Origin: UBA5314 sp964635975 | Lineage (GTDB): Bacteria > Bacillota > Syntrophomonadia > Syntrophomonadales > Syntrophomonadaceae | NCBI GenBank assembly: GCA_964635975.1 | Contig: CAZWPO010000016.1 | Coordinates: forward strand, 5,654-69,653 | Length of the DNA stretch: 64,000 nt | Direction: 5' to 3' | Shown: positions 35,197 through 44,100 of the stretch, piece after piece | Layout: the number at the start of each line of letters is the position of its first letter | Position numbering within the stretch: the stretch's first letter is position 1 | Position numbers and translations under genes: made by a program | Notes under the pieces: model-generated | The model's database searches: none | The model's input: only the letters and a program-made list of their open reading frames with translations | What the model was told of the DNA's origin: nothing

Positions 35197-35225
35197 GACC
35201 CGCTCTAATATAAACGGAGCGGGTC
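35197..35225 (+). terminator. Hairpin between pstS and pstC
   Basis: GACCCGCTC pairs with GAGCGGGTC with a 10-11 base loop, followed by CATTAATAATTT. It probably ends part of the pstS transcripts. Confidence 0.65.
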
Positions 35226-35234
35226 CATTAATAA

Positions 35235-35251
35235 TTTACATTCTTTTAACA
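35235..35251 (+). promoter_or_regulatory. PhoP box pair before pstC
   Basis: TTTACA (35235-35240), 5 bases, TTAACA (35246-35251). Gives pstCAB-phoU its own phosphate-controlled promoter. Confidence 0.65.
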
Positions 35252-35348
35252 AAGTAAGCAGAGAAATTAAACATTGGCTTGATAAACTTAAACACAAAGA
35301 TAACGGAACGCAAAATTACATGTCTTGGCCACTAAGGGGGGAAGCATT

Positions 35349-36239
35349 ATGAAGCCGGGCAAGCATAGAACACTCAAACGCCGTGGAGAAAGCTTTATAG
35401 AGAAAGGCCTGGTGTTTTGTGCAGCCCTTTTCGTAATAGTCATAGCTCTCATCACCCTGTTTATTTTTGTTAGGGGTCTTCCCCTGATTTACAAAACCGG
35501 TCTGGCCAACTTCCTGGCGAGCTCGGATTGGCGGCCTACTAAAAACATATTCGGGATTTGGGCGATGGTGATCGGTTCGTTTGAGGTAACTGTTTTTGCC
35601 ATGCTATGGGCAGTACCTCTTGGTATTTCCACTTCCATATTGATGGCTGAGATCGCCCCGCGCAAAGTAGGCCGGGCTCTCGGCAGTATGGTGGAACTGC
35701 TAGCCGGCATCCCTTCGGTAGTGTATGGATTCATAGGGCTGATTGTTATCGTGCCTTTCATCCGTGATATTATGGGCGGGACTGGATTAAGCGTCCTGGC
35801 CGGCGCTATTATCCTGGGAATTATGATTTTGCCAACCGTAATCAATATATCCCGTGATTCCATTTTGGCAGTTCCCAAAGAATATAAAGAGGGCTCGCTG
35901 GCACTGGGTGCCACCCACTACCAGACCATTGCCCGGGTGATACTACCGGCTGCACGCTCCGGTATAATAACGGCGGTGGTATTGGGTATGGGCAGGGCAA
36001 TTGGCGAAACTATGGCAGTGGTAATGGTTACCGGCAATTCTCCGGTGATTCCTGGAAGTATTTTGGAACCGGTGCGAACCATGACCAGCAACATCGTTCT
36101 GGAAATGGGCTACGCGTCGGGAGACCACCAGGCCGCGCTCTTTGCCACTGGCATGGTTTTATTTGTGTTTATAGTTGCATTGAACTTGATGGTTAATGCA
36201 GCGGCTAAGGCAGGTTATGCAGATGATAAAAACCAGTAG
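35349..36239 (+). CDS. pstC: Phosphate ABC transporter permease PstC
   Basis: A 296-residue inner-membrane permease with six helices. The permease loop near the C terminus reads KEGSLALGATHYQTIARVILPAARSGIITAVVLGMGRAIGETMAV, the EAA-type coupling site to PstB and the conserved GETMAV of PstC. SIVYGFIGLIVIV and the ELLAGIPSVVYG region are also typical. ATG follows AAGGGGGG. It overlaps the beginning of pstA by about 20 bases. Confidence 0.95.
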   Translation: MKPGKHRTLKRRGESFIEKGLVFCAALFVIVIALITLFIFVRGLPLIYKTGLANFLASSDWRPTKNIFGIWAMVIGSFEVTVFAMLWAVPLGISTSILMAEIAPRKVGRALGSMVELLAGIPSVVYGFIGLIVIVPFIRDIMGGTGLSVLAGAIILGIMILPTVINISRDSILAVPKEYKEGSLALGATHYQTIARVILPAARSGIITAVVLGMGRAIGETMAVVMVTGNSPVIPGSILEPVRTMTSNIVLEMGYASGDHQAALFATGMVLFVFIVALNLMVNAAAKAGYADDKNQ

Positions 36240-37062
36240 ACTAAAGCACAATTTAATAACCGGAGGATTTTGGCTGTCTGGATTAATAATACTGGCTATC
36301 CTCATTGGCATAATTGCTTATATATTTATAAAGGGATTTTCCACGGTCAGTCTGGATTTTATACTCCAGCCGCCCAGTCGAGCTGGACGGTCCGGAGGCA
36401 TATCGACCACTATAGTAAGCACACTTTACCTGACATTTATGTCACTCCTCATTGCAGTACCAATAGGGGTAGGCAGTTCAATTTATCTCGAAGAATATGC
36501 ACATAGCCGGAGCAGATTTGCCCGACTGGTGAACTTAACCTCTGAGACCCTGGCAGGCATACCCTCCATAATATTCGGTTTATTCGGGTTTGTATTCTTT
36601 GTTGTTTTTCTTGACCTCGGCTGGTCTCTTATATCAGGGAGCTTGACCCTGGCCATAATGATCCTGCCGACTATTACCCGAACAGCTCAGGAAGCTATAC
36701 TGACTGTATCACCTGAATATAGAGAAAACAGTCTGGCACTGGGGGCCAGCAAGTGGCAGACAATTAGAAGAGTCGTGTTGCCTTCGGCTCTGCCTGGGAT
36801 CGTAACCGGCATAATCCTTTCTATAGGGAGGGCGGTAGGTGAAACAGCTGCGATCATTCTTACCGCTGGGAGTTCGCTGGGCATGCCGATCTCACCATTT
36901 GATCCGGCCCGGACCATGTCGGTTCATCTTTACTTGATGGCGATGGAGGGTATATCTAACGAACGAGCGCTGGGAACAGCACTGCTTATCGTGGTTCTAA
37001 TAATCATTATCAACTATATGGCCAATCTCAGCTTGAGGAAATTTACCAGGGCTATGAGGTAA
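36217..37062 (+). CDS. pstA: Phosphate ABC transporter permease PstA
   Basis: A 281-residue permease partner of PstC with six helices. Conserved parts: GGISTTIVSTLYLTFMSLLIAVPIGVGSSIYLEEYA, ETLAGIPSIIFGLFGFVFFV and the coupling loop RENSLALGASKWQTIRRVVLPSALPGIVTGIILSIGRAVGETAAIILTAG. The start lies within the end of pstC, giving coupled translation; ATG at 36217 or 36223 cannot be distinguished. pstB follows after 18 bases. Confidence 0.95.
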   Translation: MQMIKTSRLKHNLITGGFWLSGLIILAILIGIIAYIFIKGFSTVSLDFILQPPSRAGRSGGISTTIVSTLYLTFMSLLIAVPIGVGSSIYLEEYAHSRSRFARLVNLTSETLAGIPSIIFGLFGFVFFVVFLDLGWSLISGSLTLAIMILPTITRTAQEAILTVSPEYRENSLALGASKWQTIRRVVLPSALPGIVTGIILSIGRAVGETAAIILTAGSSLGMPISPFDPARTMSVHLYLMAMEGISNERALGTALLIVVLIIIINYMANLSLRKFTRAMR

Positions 37063-37080
37063 ACGGGGGGTGAAGACATC

Positions 37081-37842
37081 GTGGAAGACACAATTAAAAT
37101 GAAAAGCGTCGATCTGGAAGTGTTTTATAATGAATTTCAAGCCCTGCACCGAATAAATATGGACATAAAAGCCAATCAGGTTACTGCCCTGATCGGGCCC
37201 AGCGGCTGTGGAAAGTCAACCTTCCTGCGCACTCTCAACCGATTGAATGAGCTTATCGAAGGGACAAGAATAAAGGGGCAGGTATACCTTGATGAGGCAC
37301 CGATATATGAAAAAGAAGTAGATGTAGTGGACTTGCGAAAAAAAGTGGGGATGGTGTTTCAAAAACCTTCGGTGTTTCCAATGTCGATATATGAAAACGT
37401 TGCTTATGGTCCTAGAATTCATGGGGTCAAAGATAAAAGCCAGTTGGATGAGATCGTGGAAAAGAGCCTTAAAGCTGCCAACCTGTGGGAGGAGATGGGG
37501 AATAGACTTAATTCGCCCGCAGCAAGAATGTCCGGCGGACAGCAGCAGCGCCTGGTAATAGCCCGGGTGCTGGCCGTAAATCCAGAAGTAATATTGATGG
37601 ATGAACCGGCTTCAGCCCTCGACCCCATCTCCACGTCCAAACTGGAAGAATTGATTGCCGAGTTAAAAAAGGACTATACTATTGTCATTGTTACGCATAA
37701 TATGCAGCAGGCGGCCCGCGTATCTGACTATACCGGCTTCTTTTTGAACGGCCACCTCGTGGAATTCAATAAAACCAGGGAATTATTCGTTAATCCCGGT
37801 GACAAAAAAACCGAAGATTATATCACCGGGAGATTTGGTTAA
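37081..37842 (+). CDS. pstB: Phosphate ABC transporter ATP-binding protein PstB
   Basis: A 253-residue ABC ATPase driving PstCA. Walker A GPSGCGKST at 39-47, Q-loop MVFQKP at 91-96, signature SGGQQQR at 151-157, Walker B ILMDEPASALDP at 171-182, H-loop VTHN. The FPMSIYENVAYGPRIHG stretch is diagnostic for PstB. GTG start after GGGGGGTG. Normal length; no oddities. Confidence 0.97.
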   Translation: MEDTIKMKSVDLEVFYNEFQALHRINMDIKANQVTALIGPSGCGKSTFLRTLNRLNELIEGTRIKGQVYLDEAPIYEKEVDVVDLRKKVGMVFQKPSVFPMSIYENVAYGPRIHGVKDKSQLDEIVEKSLKAANLWEEMGNRLNSPAARMSGGQQQRLVIARVLAVNPEVILMDEPASALDPISTSKLEELIAELKKDYTIVIVTHNMQQAARVSDYTGFFLNGHLVEFNKTRELFVNPGDKKTEDYITGRFG

Positions 37843-37883
37843 CCTTTATGATTAGTTAGATTAGTAAAAGGGGGGTAGTTTTT

Positions 37884-38558
37884 ATGACACTCGATTCTCT
37901 GCAAGATCAATTAGGCGCGCTTAAAGAAGATATACTGAAGATGGGAAGCCTGCTGCAGGAGCAGATCTACAAGGCCAACCGTTCCCTGACCGAAAAGAAT
38001 ATGGAACTGGCCAGGGAAGTAATAAAAAAAGATGATATCTTAGACCAGATGGAGCTTGACATCGAACAGAAGTGCCTGTATCTGATTGCTCTAAAACAAC
38101 CCCTGGCTAAAGACCTGCGCTTCATCGGCACGGCACTGCGCATAATTGTAGATATAGAACGGATGGGCGACCATGCCGAGAGCATATCCAGGATAGCAAT
38201 TGATCTCTACGATCAGACCTATATGAAGCCCTTAATAGATATACCGAAGATGGCGAAAATTGCCCAGGAGATGGTTGTGACCGCTATGAAGGCCTTCGTC
38301 GACTGGGATGTGGAACTGGCGATGACGCTGGTAGCCATGGAAAAACAGGTGGACGCCCTGTACGATGCAGTATTTCGCGAGCTTCTTTCCTATATGATGC
38401 GCGACCAGGGCAATATACCCCAGGCTACGGCTCTGCTTCTGGTAGCCGGACACCTGGAGAGAATTGCAGATCATGCAACAAACTGGGGCGAGAGGGTTAT
38501 CTACATTGTCGAAGGCAGGCGGATAGACCTGAATGTTTTGGCAAGATCTGAAGAGTAG
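37884..38558 (+). CDS. phoU: Phosphate signalling protein PhoU
   Basis: A 224-residue all-helical protein with two PhoU repeats of three helices. It links PstSCAB activity to PhoR and restrains the regulon when phosphate is plentiful. Metal-binding motif-like ERMGDHAESI (repeat 1) and ERIADHATNWGE (repeat 2) are intact. ATG follows AAGGGGGG. It is fifth in the pst run and followed at 23 bases by an arsC-type gene. Confidence 0.96.
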   Translation: MTLDSLQDQLGALKEDILKMGSLLQEQIYKANRSLTEKNMELAREVIKKDDILDQMELDIEQKCLYLIALKQPLAKDLRFIGTALRIIVDIERMGDHAESISRIAIDLYDQTYMKPLIDIPKMAKIAQEMVVTAMKAFVDWDVELAMTLVAMEKQVDALYDAVFRELLSYMMRDQGNIPQATALLLVAGHLERIADHATNWGERVIYIVEGRRIDLNVLARSEE

Positions 38559-38581
38559 GTATTTTACCCTGGGAGATATAT

Positions 38582-39004
38582 ATGGTTGATAAACTTAACA
38601 AGGAAAAGGTCCTTTTTATTTGTAATCAAAACTCCGGGAGATCGCAAATGGCAGAAGCTCTCTTGCGGATGCTTTATGGAGACCGGTACGAGTCCTATAG
38701 CGCTGGTGTCACTCCTTCACAGGTCAACCCTTATGCGATCAAGGCCATGGAACAACTGGGAGCAGATATGTCCAAACATCGTTCTAAAAGTATAGATGAA
38801 CTCAGAGATATTGAATTCGATTATGTTATAACTGTATGTGATCAAGCTAAAAAAACCTGCCCCTATTTCCCCGGTCTTCGAGTCTTACATCATAGTTTTA
38901 GTCGCGCATCAGATGTGGGCGGCGGAGAAGAAATACTTGCTTCTTTTGCCAGCGTACGGGATGAAATCAAGGCCTGGATTGAAAAACAATTTGGAGATAA
39001 ATAA
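38582..39004 (+). CDS. arsC: Arsenate reductase, thioredoxin-type ArsC (LMW phosphatase fold)
   Basis: A 140-residue enzyme of the low-molecular-weight tyrosine phosphatase fold. The P-loop is FICNQNSGRSQMAEALL with nucleophile C14. Two further cysteines, C86 and C93 in VCDQAKKTC, have the 7-residue spacing of the redox pair in pI258-type ArsC, favouring arsenate reduction over protein dephosphorylation. It follows phoU by 23 bases on the same strand. Arsenate enters through phosphate carriers, so co-expression with pst is logical. A phosphatase role in signalling is the alternative. Confidence 0.85.
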   Translation: MVDKLNKEKVLFICNQNSGRSQMAEALLRMLYGDRYESYSAGVTPSQVNPYAIKAMEQLGADMSKHRSKSIDELRDIEFDYVITVCDQAKKTCPYFPGLRVLHHSFSRASDVGGGEEILASFASVRDEIKAWIEKQFGDK

Positions 39005-39816
39005 TCAGGCCACAAATGAGCATTTCGCAATCCCATTTCCCTCAATATAATCCAACATCATAATCCAACATCTTTAAGAATACTGCCTTTTTATATGCTG
39101 GAGAGTATTTTCTTTTTAGCATTGGTTTAGCTCTGCTATCGTCCCTGAGCCATATAGGCGCAGCTCAAGCGGAAGGATCAACCATTCTTCTGCTAAAGAT
39201 GGTTTTTATCAAAAATCATCTATGATCCTTGAACACAGCTTTTTATTTTTGCGTTTTTCTAGCGCATGCATATGGTATATCCGGTGTGCATCCAATCTCA
39301 ACCAAAGCCAAGATAGAAAGTAAATTTGGTGTATGCTGATCTCTTTCCTGACAGCGTCATTTGGTCAACTGCTTTTTTTGACATTAAAAACATGAGTGCT
39401 AAAATTATTATAAGGAAATCCTTAAAAATTTCATAGTAAAGGGGATGATTGGCTATTATCAGCGGTGTAGATCAGATATCGGAACTGATAAATCGGAATG
39501 CTCAATCACCTTGTTGCAAACATTAATTCTCCCAGCGCATGCCTACGCGCGACACAATTGTTGTTCCCGAAAGCATTTTAATTGGACCAATCACCGGCAA
39601 CTACACATATTCCGCAAAACCAATTTCTTAATAAATCGAGCAGGATAATTATCAGCTTCGGTGTCCAGGTTTTCATTCCAGAGTAATACCTCCAGGTCGA
39701 TCAGGCATTTTCGTACATCGGGTTATGCCTATCGGCTGGACCAGCTATTCCGGCACTTATTGATTGATTCCCAAAGAGCTTGAAGAAGGACAACTGGATA
39801 TCAAGGAGGTGTAATA
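39005..39816. other. Long intergenic region, possibly decayed sequence
   Basis: About 810 bases with no gene I can support. TTGACA at 39378 lacks a good -10. A TTG-started 25-codon frame at 39450 (begins LAIISGVDQISEL) has AAAGGGG upstream and might be the remnant of a gene lost by frameshift. The last bases carry AAGGAGG of the thiolase gene. Confidence 0.4.
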
Positions 39817-41091
39817 ATGAGTGGCAAATTAAATGCACCGGTGTACATACTGGGAGCCGGCTGTACTCATTTCGGCAATCTCTTGGATACACCGGAACTC
39901 AACGGATTATCGCTGCAGCAGCTGGTGTCTATCGCAGCAAAGGAAGCCCTTGAAGATGCTAAGACCGATCCTGGCGAGATAGACGCCTACATTGTAGGGA
40001 ATCACACTGCCCAGAGTTCTTTCGCTTCGGCCTACAGCCAGGTGTCCAAGTGGATTGGGATGGAACTCAAGGCTGGCGTACAGATGGCAGCCGCCTGTTC
40101 CACCACCAATGTTGGAGCCCAATTGGCCGCGGCGCAAATTGCAGCCGGTATTTATAATAAGGTGCTGGTGGTAGGATTTGAAGCCACCCAGACCAATCCT
40201 ATGGGAAACAGCCCTTATGAGAGGGAGCAGACCCCCACCGACGTGATGTGGCTGTGGACAGACGGAGGAGTCAACCAGGCGTATTGGGTGCCCCAGGGCT
40301 ACGATATTTTTCCAGTCTATAACGGATTAATCGCACTTGGCTATTGCCGTAAATTCGGGATATCTATAGAAGATTACGATATATCGATGATGGAGCTCTG
40401 CCGCACCAGAAGGCTGCATGGTTCTCTAACCCCAAAAGCGGCCAGGCGCGAGCCGCTGGAGGATGAGGCCAAACGCAACGGTTTCAGCGAATTGTATGAG
40501 TTCTGGACTTCCGATCACAATCCATATTTAGCCTGGCCCACCCGCCTGCGCAGCCTGGTAACAGCGGTGGACGGCGCTTCGGCGATGGTTCTGGGTGGGC
40601 AGGAAGCCGCCCGGGACTACAAAGGTATTCCTATTCAGGTGTTGGGCATGTCATATTGTGTCGGCGATCTTCCCTGGTACAAGGAGGATACCGTATTCCC
40701 CGCCGATGCCCTGGCCCTGGCCAGAGCTTACGAGATGGCGGGAATCGGCCCCAAAGACCTGGGCTACTGCTCGACTCACGATTGTTCTCATATTTGCGGT
40801 ATCAGAGTTGCTGAACAAGCCGGCTATCTCCCGGAGGGCCAGGGGCTGAAATATGCCCGGGAAGGGCGGCTGCGCTTCGACGCCGACCGGCCGATGAGCA
40901 CCAGCGGCGGGCGCCATGCTTTTGGACACGCCTGGGCAGCCAGTGCCGGTACCGACATACTGGAAGCCGTGAAGCAGATGCGGGGCCAGGCTGAAGCCAA
41001 GCAGATATCAACTCCTCCTGAGCTCAGCCTGATCCATAACCACGGCTATGCCATGATAAGCTCGGTGATGATTTTGAAGGGGGGAATTTAG
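39817..41091 (+). CDS. Thiolase-family protein (SCP2/lipid-transfer type)
   Basis: A 424-residue thiolase-fold protein. The nucleophile is C94 in MAAACSTTNVGAQLAAAQIAAG; the C-terminal base region reads STSGGRHAFGHAWAASAG and HNHGYAMISS. Such thiolases, coupled to a DUF35 partner, carry out acyl-CoA condensation or cleavage; in archaea a similar pair channels acetoacetyl-CoA. The DUF35 gene follows after one base, so the two should form a complex. Start ATG after AAGGAGG. Whether it degrades or makes acyl-CoA is not decidable here. Confidence 0.85.
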   Translation: MSGKLNAPVYILGAGCTHFGNLLDTPELNGLSLQQLVSIAAKEALEDAKTDPGEIDAYIVGNHTAQSSFASAYSQVSKWIGMELKAGVQMAAACSTTNVGAQLAAAQIAAGIYNKVLVVGFEATQTNPMGNSPYEREQTPTDVMWLWTDGGVNQAYWVPQGYDIFPVYNGLIALGYCRKFGISIEDYDISMMELCRTRRLHGSLTPKAARREPLEDEAKRNGFSELYEFWTSDHNPYLAWPTRLRSLVTAVDGASAMVLGGQEAARDYKGIPIQVLGMSYCVGDLPWYKEDTVFPADALALARAYEMAGIGPKDLGYCSTHDCSHICGIRVAEQAGYLPEGQGLKYAREGRLRFDADRPMSTSGGRHAFGHAWAASAGTDILEAVKQMRGQAEAKQISTPPELSLIHNHGYAMISSVMILKGGI

Positions 41092-41092
41092 G

Positions 41093-41494
41093 ATGCCGGA
41101 ATCAATTATTAAGAAATATTATGACGGACTGCGGGACAAGAAGTTAATCGGCATCAAATGCAAGAGATGCTCAAAGTATACATTCCCTCCCACATCGGCC
41201 TGTGAGCACTGCGGAAGTTTCGAATTTGACTGGATTCAAATGTCAGGCCGGGCTAAACTGATTTTTGTATCGCATAATATAACACCAGCGCCCAATCCCC
41301 GCCTGACTCCCATTGCTCCCTATGCCTATGGCCACCTGCAGATGGAAGAGGGGGTTTTTGTTCAAGCGATAATATCCAACATACCAGTAGACATCAAAGT
41401 ACTGCAGGAATACTTTGAAAAAGGCCCGGTGGATGCAGTAGCGGACATTATGGAAGTGGACGGCCTGCCGCTTCTGGCCTTCAAGACGGCGTAA
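41093..41494 (+). CDS. DUF35 Zn-ribbon / OB-fold acyl-CoA-associated protein
   Basis: A 133-residue protein. N-terminal rubredoxin-like zinc ribbon with C23, C26, C37, C40 (IKCKRCSKYTFPPTSACEHCG), then an OB-fold (about 50-125; GRAKLIFVSHNITPAPN, YAYGHLQMEEGVFVQAIISN). This is the DUF35 family, which binds CoA and bridges thiolase with partner enzymes. The ATG lies one base after the thiolase stop. Confidence 0.9.
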   Translation: MPESIIKKYYDGLRDKKLIGIKCKRCSKYTFPPTSACEHCGSFEFDWIQMSGRAKLIFVSHNITPAPNPRLTPIAPYAYGHLQMEEGVFVQAIISNIPVDIKVLQEYFEKGPVDAVADIMEVDGLPLLAFKTA

Positions 41495-41595
41495 TTCAGC
41501 TTAAATACGCTTGGATTCACGGTCAGCACGTGAGATACAAGCCTGTATGTTCTCCATATTATAACGCAAGCCTAGCAGAAAAGGGGGGATCTCCA

Positions 41596-41775
41596 TTGGG
41601 CAAGGATAACGAAGAATTCTGCATGGAATGTGGAGAGATGGCGGAATTCACCTATGACGGCGAACAATGGATCTGTCAGAAGTGTGGGAGCTACGATTCG
41701 CAGGGTGATTTCAATGAATCGATCCCGATTGCTGGCGATGATGCTGAGCAGCAAAGGGCTTTTAGACCCGATTAG
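41596..41775 (+). CDS. Small zinc-ribbon protein
   Basis: A 59-residue protein with two CxxC knuckles (C9/C12 and C27/C30, EFCMECGEMAEF and WICQKCGSYDS) and an acidic tail. I choose TTG at 41596, 7 bases after GGGGGG; a GTG-started frame from 41530 would add unrelated residues. No family name is offered. It lies between the DUF35 gene and the small heat-shock gene on the same strand. Confidence 0.7.
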   Translation: MGKDNEEFCMECGEMAEFTYDGEQWICQKCGSYDSQGDFNESIPIAGDDAEQQRAFRPD

Positions 41776-41836
41776 TTTATGCTGGTATACGCCATAGAAT
41801 GGCCGATGCCTTACTATATGGGAGGGGGAAATTAAG

Positions 41837-42280
41837 ATGAGTGAGAGTAAATACCCTGCACACAGGTTCTATCCGCCTACGCCTGCTGATTTTTTCCGGG
41901 GTCTGGGGAGCAGATGGTTCGAAGATTGGTTCGACAAGGGCGGGCTTGCTGAAGCCGGCAGCATGAGAGCCGACTTCAAAGAAACAGATGATGCCTATAT
42001 TCTCGAGGCTGAGCTGCCGGGTTTTGACAAAGAAGACATAAGTGTTGAATATAAAAATAACCGCCTGTGGGTATCGGCAAAAAAAGAAGAAGAGACTAAA
42101 GAGGAGAAAGAAAACTACATCAGGAGAGAGCGGCATTATGGCGAAGTATCCCGCCGTTTCTGGGTGACGGGCATAAAAAACCAGGAGATCAGCGCCGAAT
42201 ATAAGGATGGTGTGCTAAAGGTGACTCTACCTAAAATTGAGCCCAACACCGAGTCCGGAAATAAAATAGAGATAACTTGA
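41837..42280 (+). CDS. Hsp20/alpha-crystallin family small heat-shock protein
   Basis: A 147-residue ATP-independent holdase. The alpha-crystallin domain (about 45-138) starts MRADFKETDDAYILEAELPGFDKEDISVEYK and ends with KDGVLKVTLPKIEP, containing the GVL motif; an IxI-like EIT lies at the end. The N-terminal arm is rich in aromatic residues (PPTPADFFRGLGSRWFEDWF). Excellent ribosome site GGGAGGGGG. No CIRCE-like operator was recognised upstream. Confidence 0.95.
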   Translation: MSESKYPAHRFYPPTPADFFRGLGSRWFEDWFDKGGLAEAGSMRADFKETDDAYILEAELPGFDKEDISVEYKNNRLWVSAKKEEETKEEKENYIRRERHYGEVSRRFWVTGIKNQEISAEYKDGVLKVTLPKIEPNTESGNKIEIT

Positions 42281-42323
42281 TACCGGAAAATTCTTTGGGA
42301 CACAACTGTCAAAAGTTTCACAG

Positions 42324-42363
42324 GTCTCCGCTACTGTTTAGTTGGCGGGGACTCTCTTTTCTT
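42324..42363 (+). terminator. Terminator after Hsp20 gene
   Basis: GTCTCCGC and GCGGGGAC form an 8-bp stem with a G-T pair, followed by TCTCTTTTCTT. Confidence 0.75.
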
Positions 42364-42492
42364 AACAGCCGGGAGTGCATACTTTTGTAACATAAAAATA
42401 TTAGTGCCATAAAATGTTACAGGGTTCAATAGTTTATAACTATAGAGGTATTTTGTAGATTTGTTCTGGTTTTGAGAAAGGAGAAAGTGATT

Positions 42493-44100
42493 ATGGCTTA
42501 TTGGCTGTTGTGCCAATCATGCAAACAGTGGAGTAAATCGGCCACCGCGTTATCCGATGACAAGTCCTGCCCCTTCTGCGATACTCTATTCGTTCCAATA
42601 AAAGCGCAAAATTATTATGCTATCGATAATGTTGCTGAAGAAAACCAAGAAGCGCAGATGAAAACACGCGTACCTGAATGTCCGGAGATGCCAAAGACAT
42701 TGGAATTAGAGTTTGCCCCTCAAACTTTAGTAGATACCATAGTCCATGCAGCCGAGGAGGAACTCGAAATAAGTGAACCTGCTGAGCTGGACGGGGCGCC
42801 CGATCTGATAGTCCATCTGGACGAAATGCCTCCCGAGTCCCGGGGGGAAGTGTCGGAAAGCTTCAGGATACTAGAAACGCAGGAAGAAGCCGATACAGAC
42901 TGGGAAGGCGAAGCTGAAAATTCGGAATCCAGTACGGAAGTCTTTATTGAGGAGATATACAAGGAGGATGCTCAAAGGCAAGAAGCAGCAATACCACAGG
43001 CTGCAGAAACTGGCTTAACGGGATCGGCCGGAAAGGAGCTTCCCATTAAAGACATCCAGCAACTGGCGGAAGAGATTTTTGAGCCTGTCGAAAGCGAAGC
43101 GCTGGCTGATGATGAAGCCGAGCAAGACAATAGAATCCAGGAGGTCCTCGAAGCGGTGGAACTCCCGATAATCGATTCCAAAGAATCAGACGCATTCTGT
43201 GAGGAGAATGCAGGATCGGCTGGTAATCAAACTCCAGCCGAAGATGGTGAAACAGAAAAAGAGCCAAACGAGGCCCAAGAGCTCGATGGGCAGGCTAAAC
43301 CAGAGAGCGAGGATGGGATCTCCGAGTCCAAAGTTCTCGACGTTGCGGAAAATGAAAAAATGCGTATCACTTTCACTTACGATTCCCCCCCGTTGATAAA
43401 AAACTGGGATAGAACTGAAGACGCTGGCGGGGGCCAGCGGGGCAGGCCCGAAGGCGAAAAACAAGCGGGCGAGGAGGTAGGAGCCTATGCCAGGGCGACC
43501 GAAAGATTGGAACTGGTACTCATCGAAGCGGAAGCGGCTGCTCCGGTAGTAAGTGAAGAAGAAACCGCCCGATTGGTCTCGGAAGCGCAAAAGATTAATG
43601 CGGAACCGGGAGTAGCGCTGCTTGATACATGTGAAGAGCCCTCTGCGTATCAGGCGGATACGGAAGCCAAAAGCACTCAGGATGCGGTGGACGGGGAAGA
43701 AGCGGGGGCGTATGATCCGGTGCTCATGGAAAGGGAAGAGACTCCCGGTGATCAGAAGGATGTGGAAGCCGATACCATACCAGAAGCACTGGAAGCTGAA
43801 AGAGCAGAGCTTGATGCTCCTGCAGAGTCAGGATGCGAAGAAGCCCTGGATTTAGCGGCAGATGATGAAGATGTAGAAATACACGAGGAATTGAATGGTG
43901 AAGATGAAGAGGAAAATCTTGAGGAGGGGATAGGGTGCAATGAAGATGCAGCTTCGGCCGATGAAGGCGGTGAAGCAATAGAAGATTCGGCTGAAGATGC
44001 GTCTGAGACTGAGGGGGAGGAAATCAAAGAGACGCCCAGGATGACAAGAACACGTGAAACATATATCGAGATGTTGAGGCGCAGCAGAAATATTCGCTAA
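42493..44100 (+). CDS. Zinc-ribbon protein with very long acidic low-complexity region
   Basis: A 535-residue protein. The first 35 residues form a zinc ribbon (C7, C10, C26, C29: CQSCKQW and CPFCDTLF). Almost all the rest is rich in Glu, Ala, Asp and Ser and probably disordered, with stretches such as LNGEDEEENLEEG; the last 20 residues are basic (RTRETYIEMLRRSRNIR). No known fold is visible beyond the ribbon. GGAGAAAG precedes the ATG. The opposite strand also has long open frames due to the GAx/GCx codon bias; these are not genes. Function unknown; it could be a scaffold or binding hub. Confidence 0.75.
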   Translation: MAYWLLCQSCKQWSKSATALSDDKSCPFCDTLFVPIKAQNYYAIDNVAEENQEAQMKTRVPECPEMPKTLELEFAPQTLVDTIVHAAEEELEISEPAELDGAPDLIVHLDEMPPESRGEVSESFRILETQEEADTDWEGEAENSESSTEVFIEEIYKEDAQRQEAAIPQAAETGLTGSAGKELPIKDIQQLAEEIFEPVESEALADDEAEQDNRIQEVLEAVELPIIDSKESDAFCEENAGSAGNQTPAEDGETEKEPNEAQELDGQAKPESEDGISESKVLDVAENEKMRITFTYDSPPLIKNWDRTEDAGGGQRGRPEGEKQAGEEVGAYARATERLELVLIEAEAAAPVVSEEETARLVSEAQKINAEPGVALLDTCEEPSAYQADTEAKSTQDAVDGEEAGAYDPVLMEREETPGDQKDVEADTIPEALEAERAELDAPAESGCEEALDLAADDEDVEIHEELNGEDEEENLEEGIGCNEDAASADEGGEAIEDSAEDASETEGEEIKETPRMTRTRETYIEMLRRSRNIR

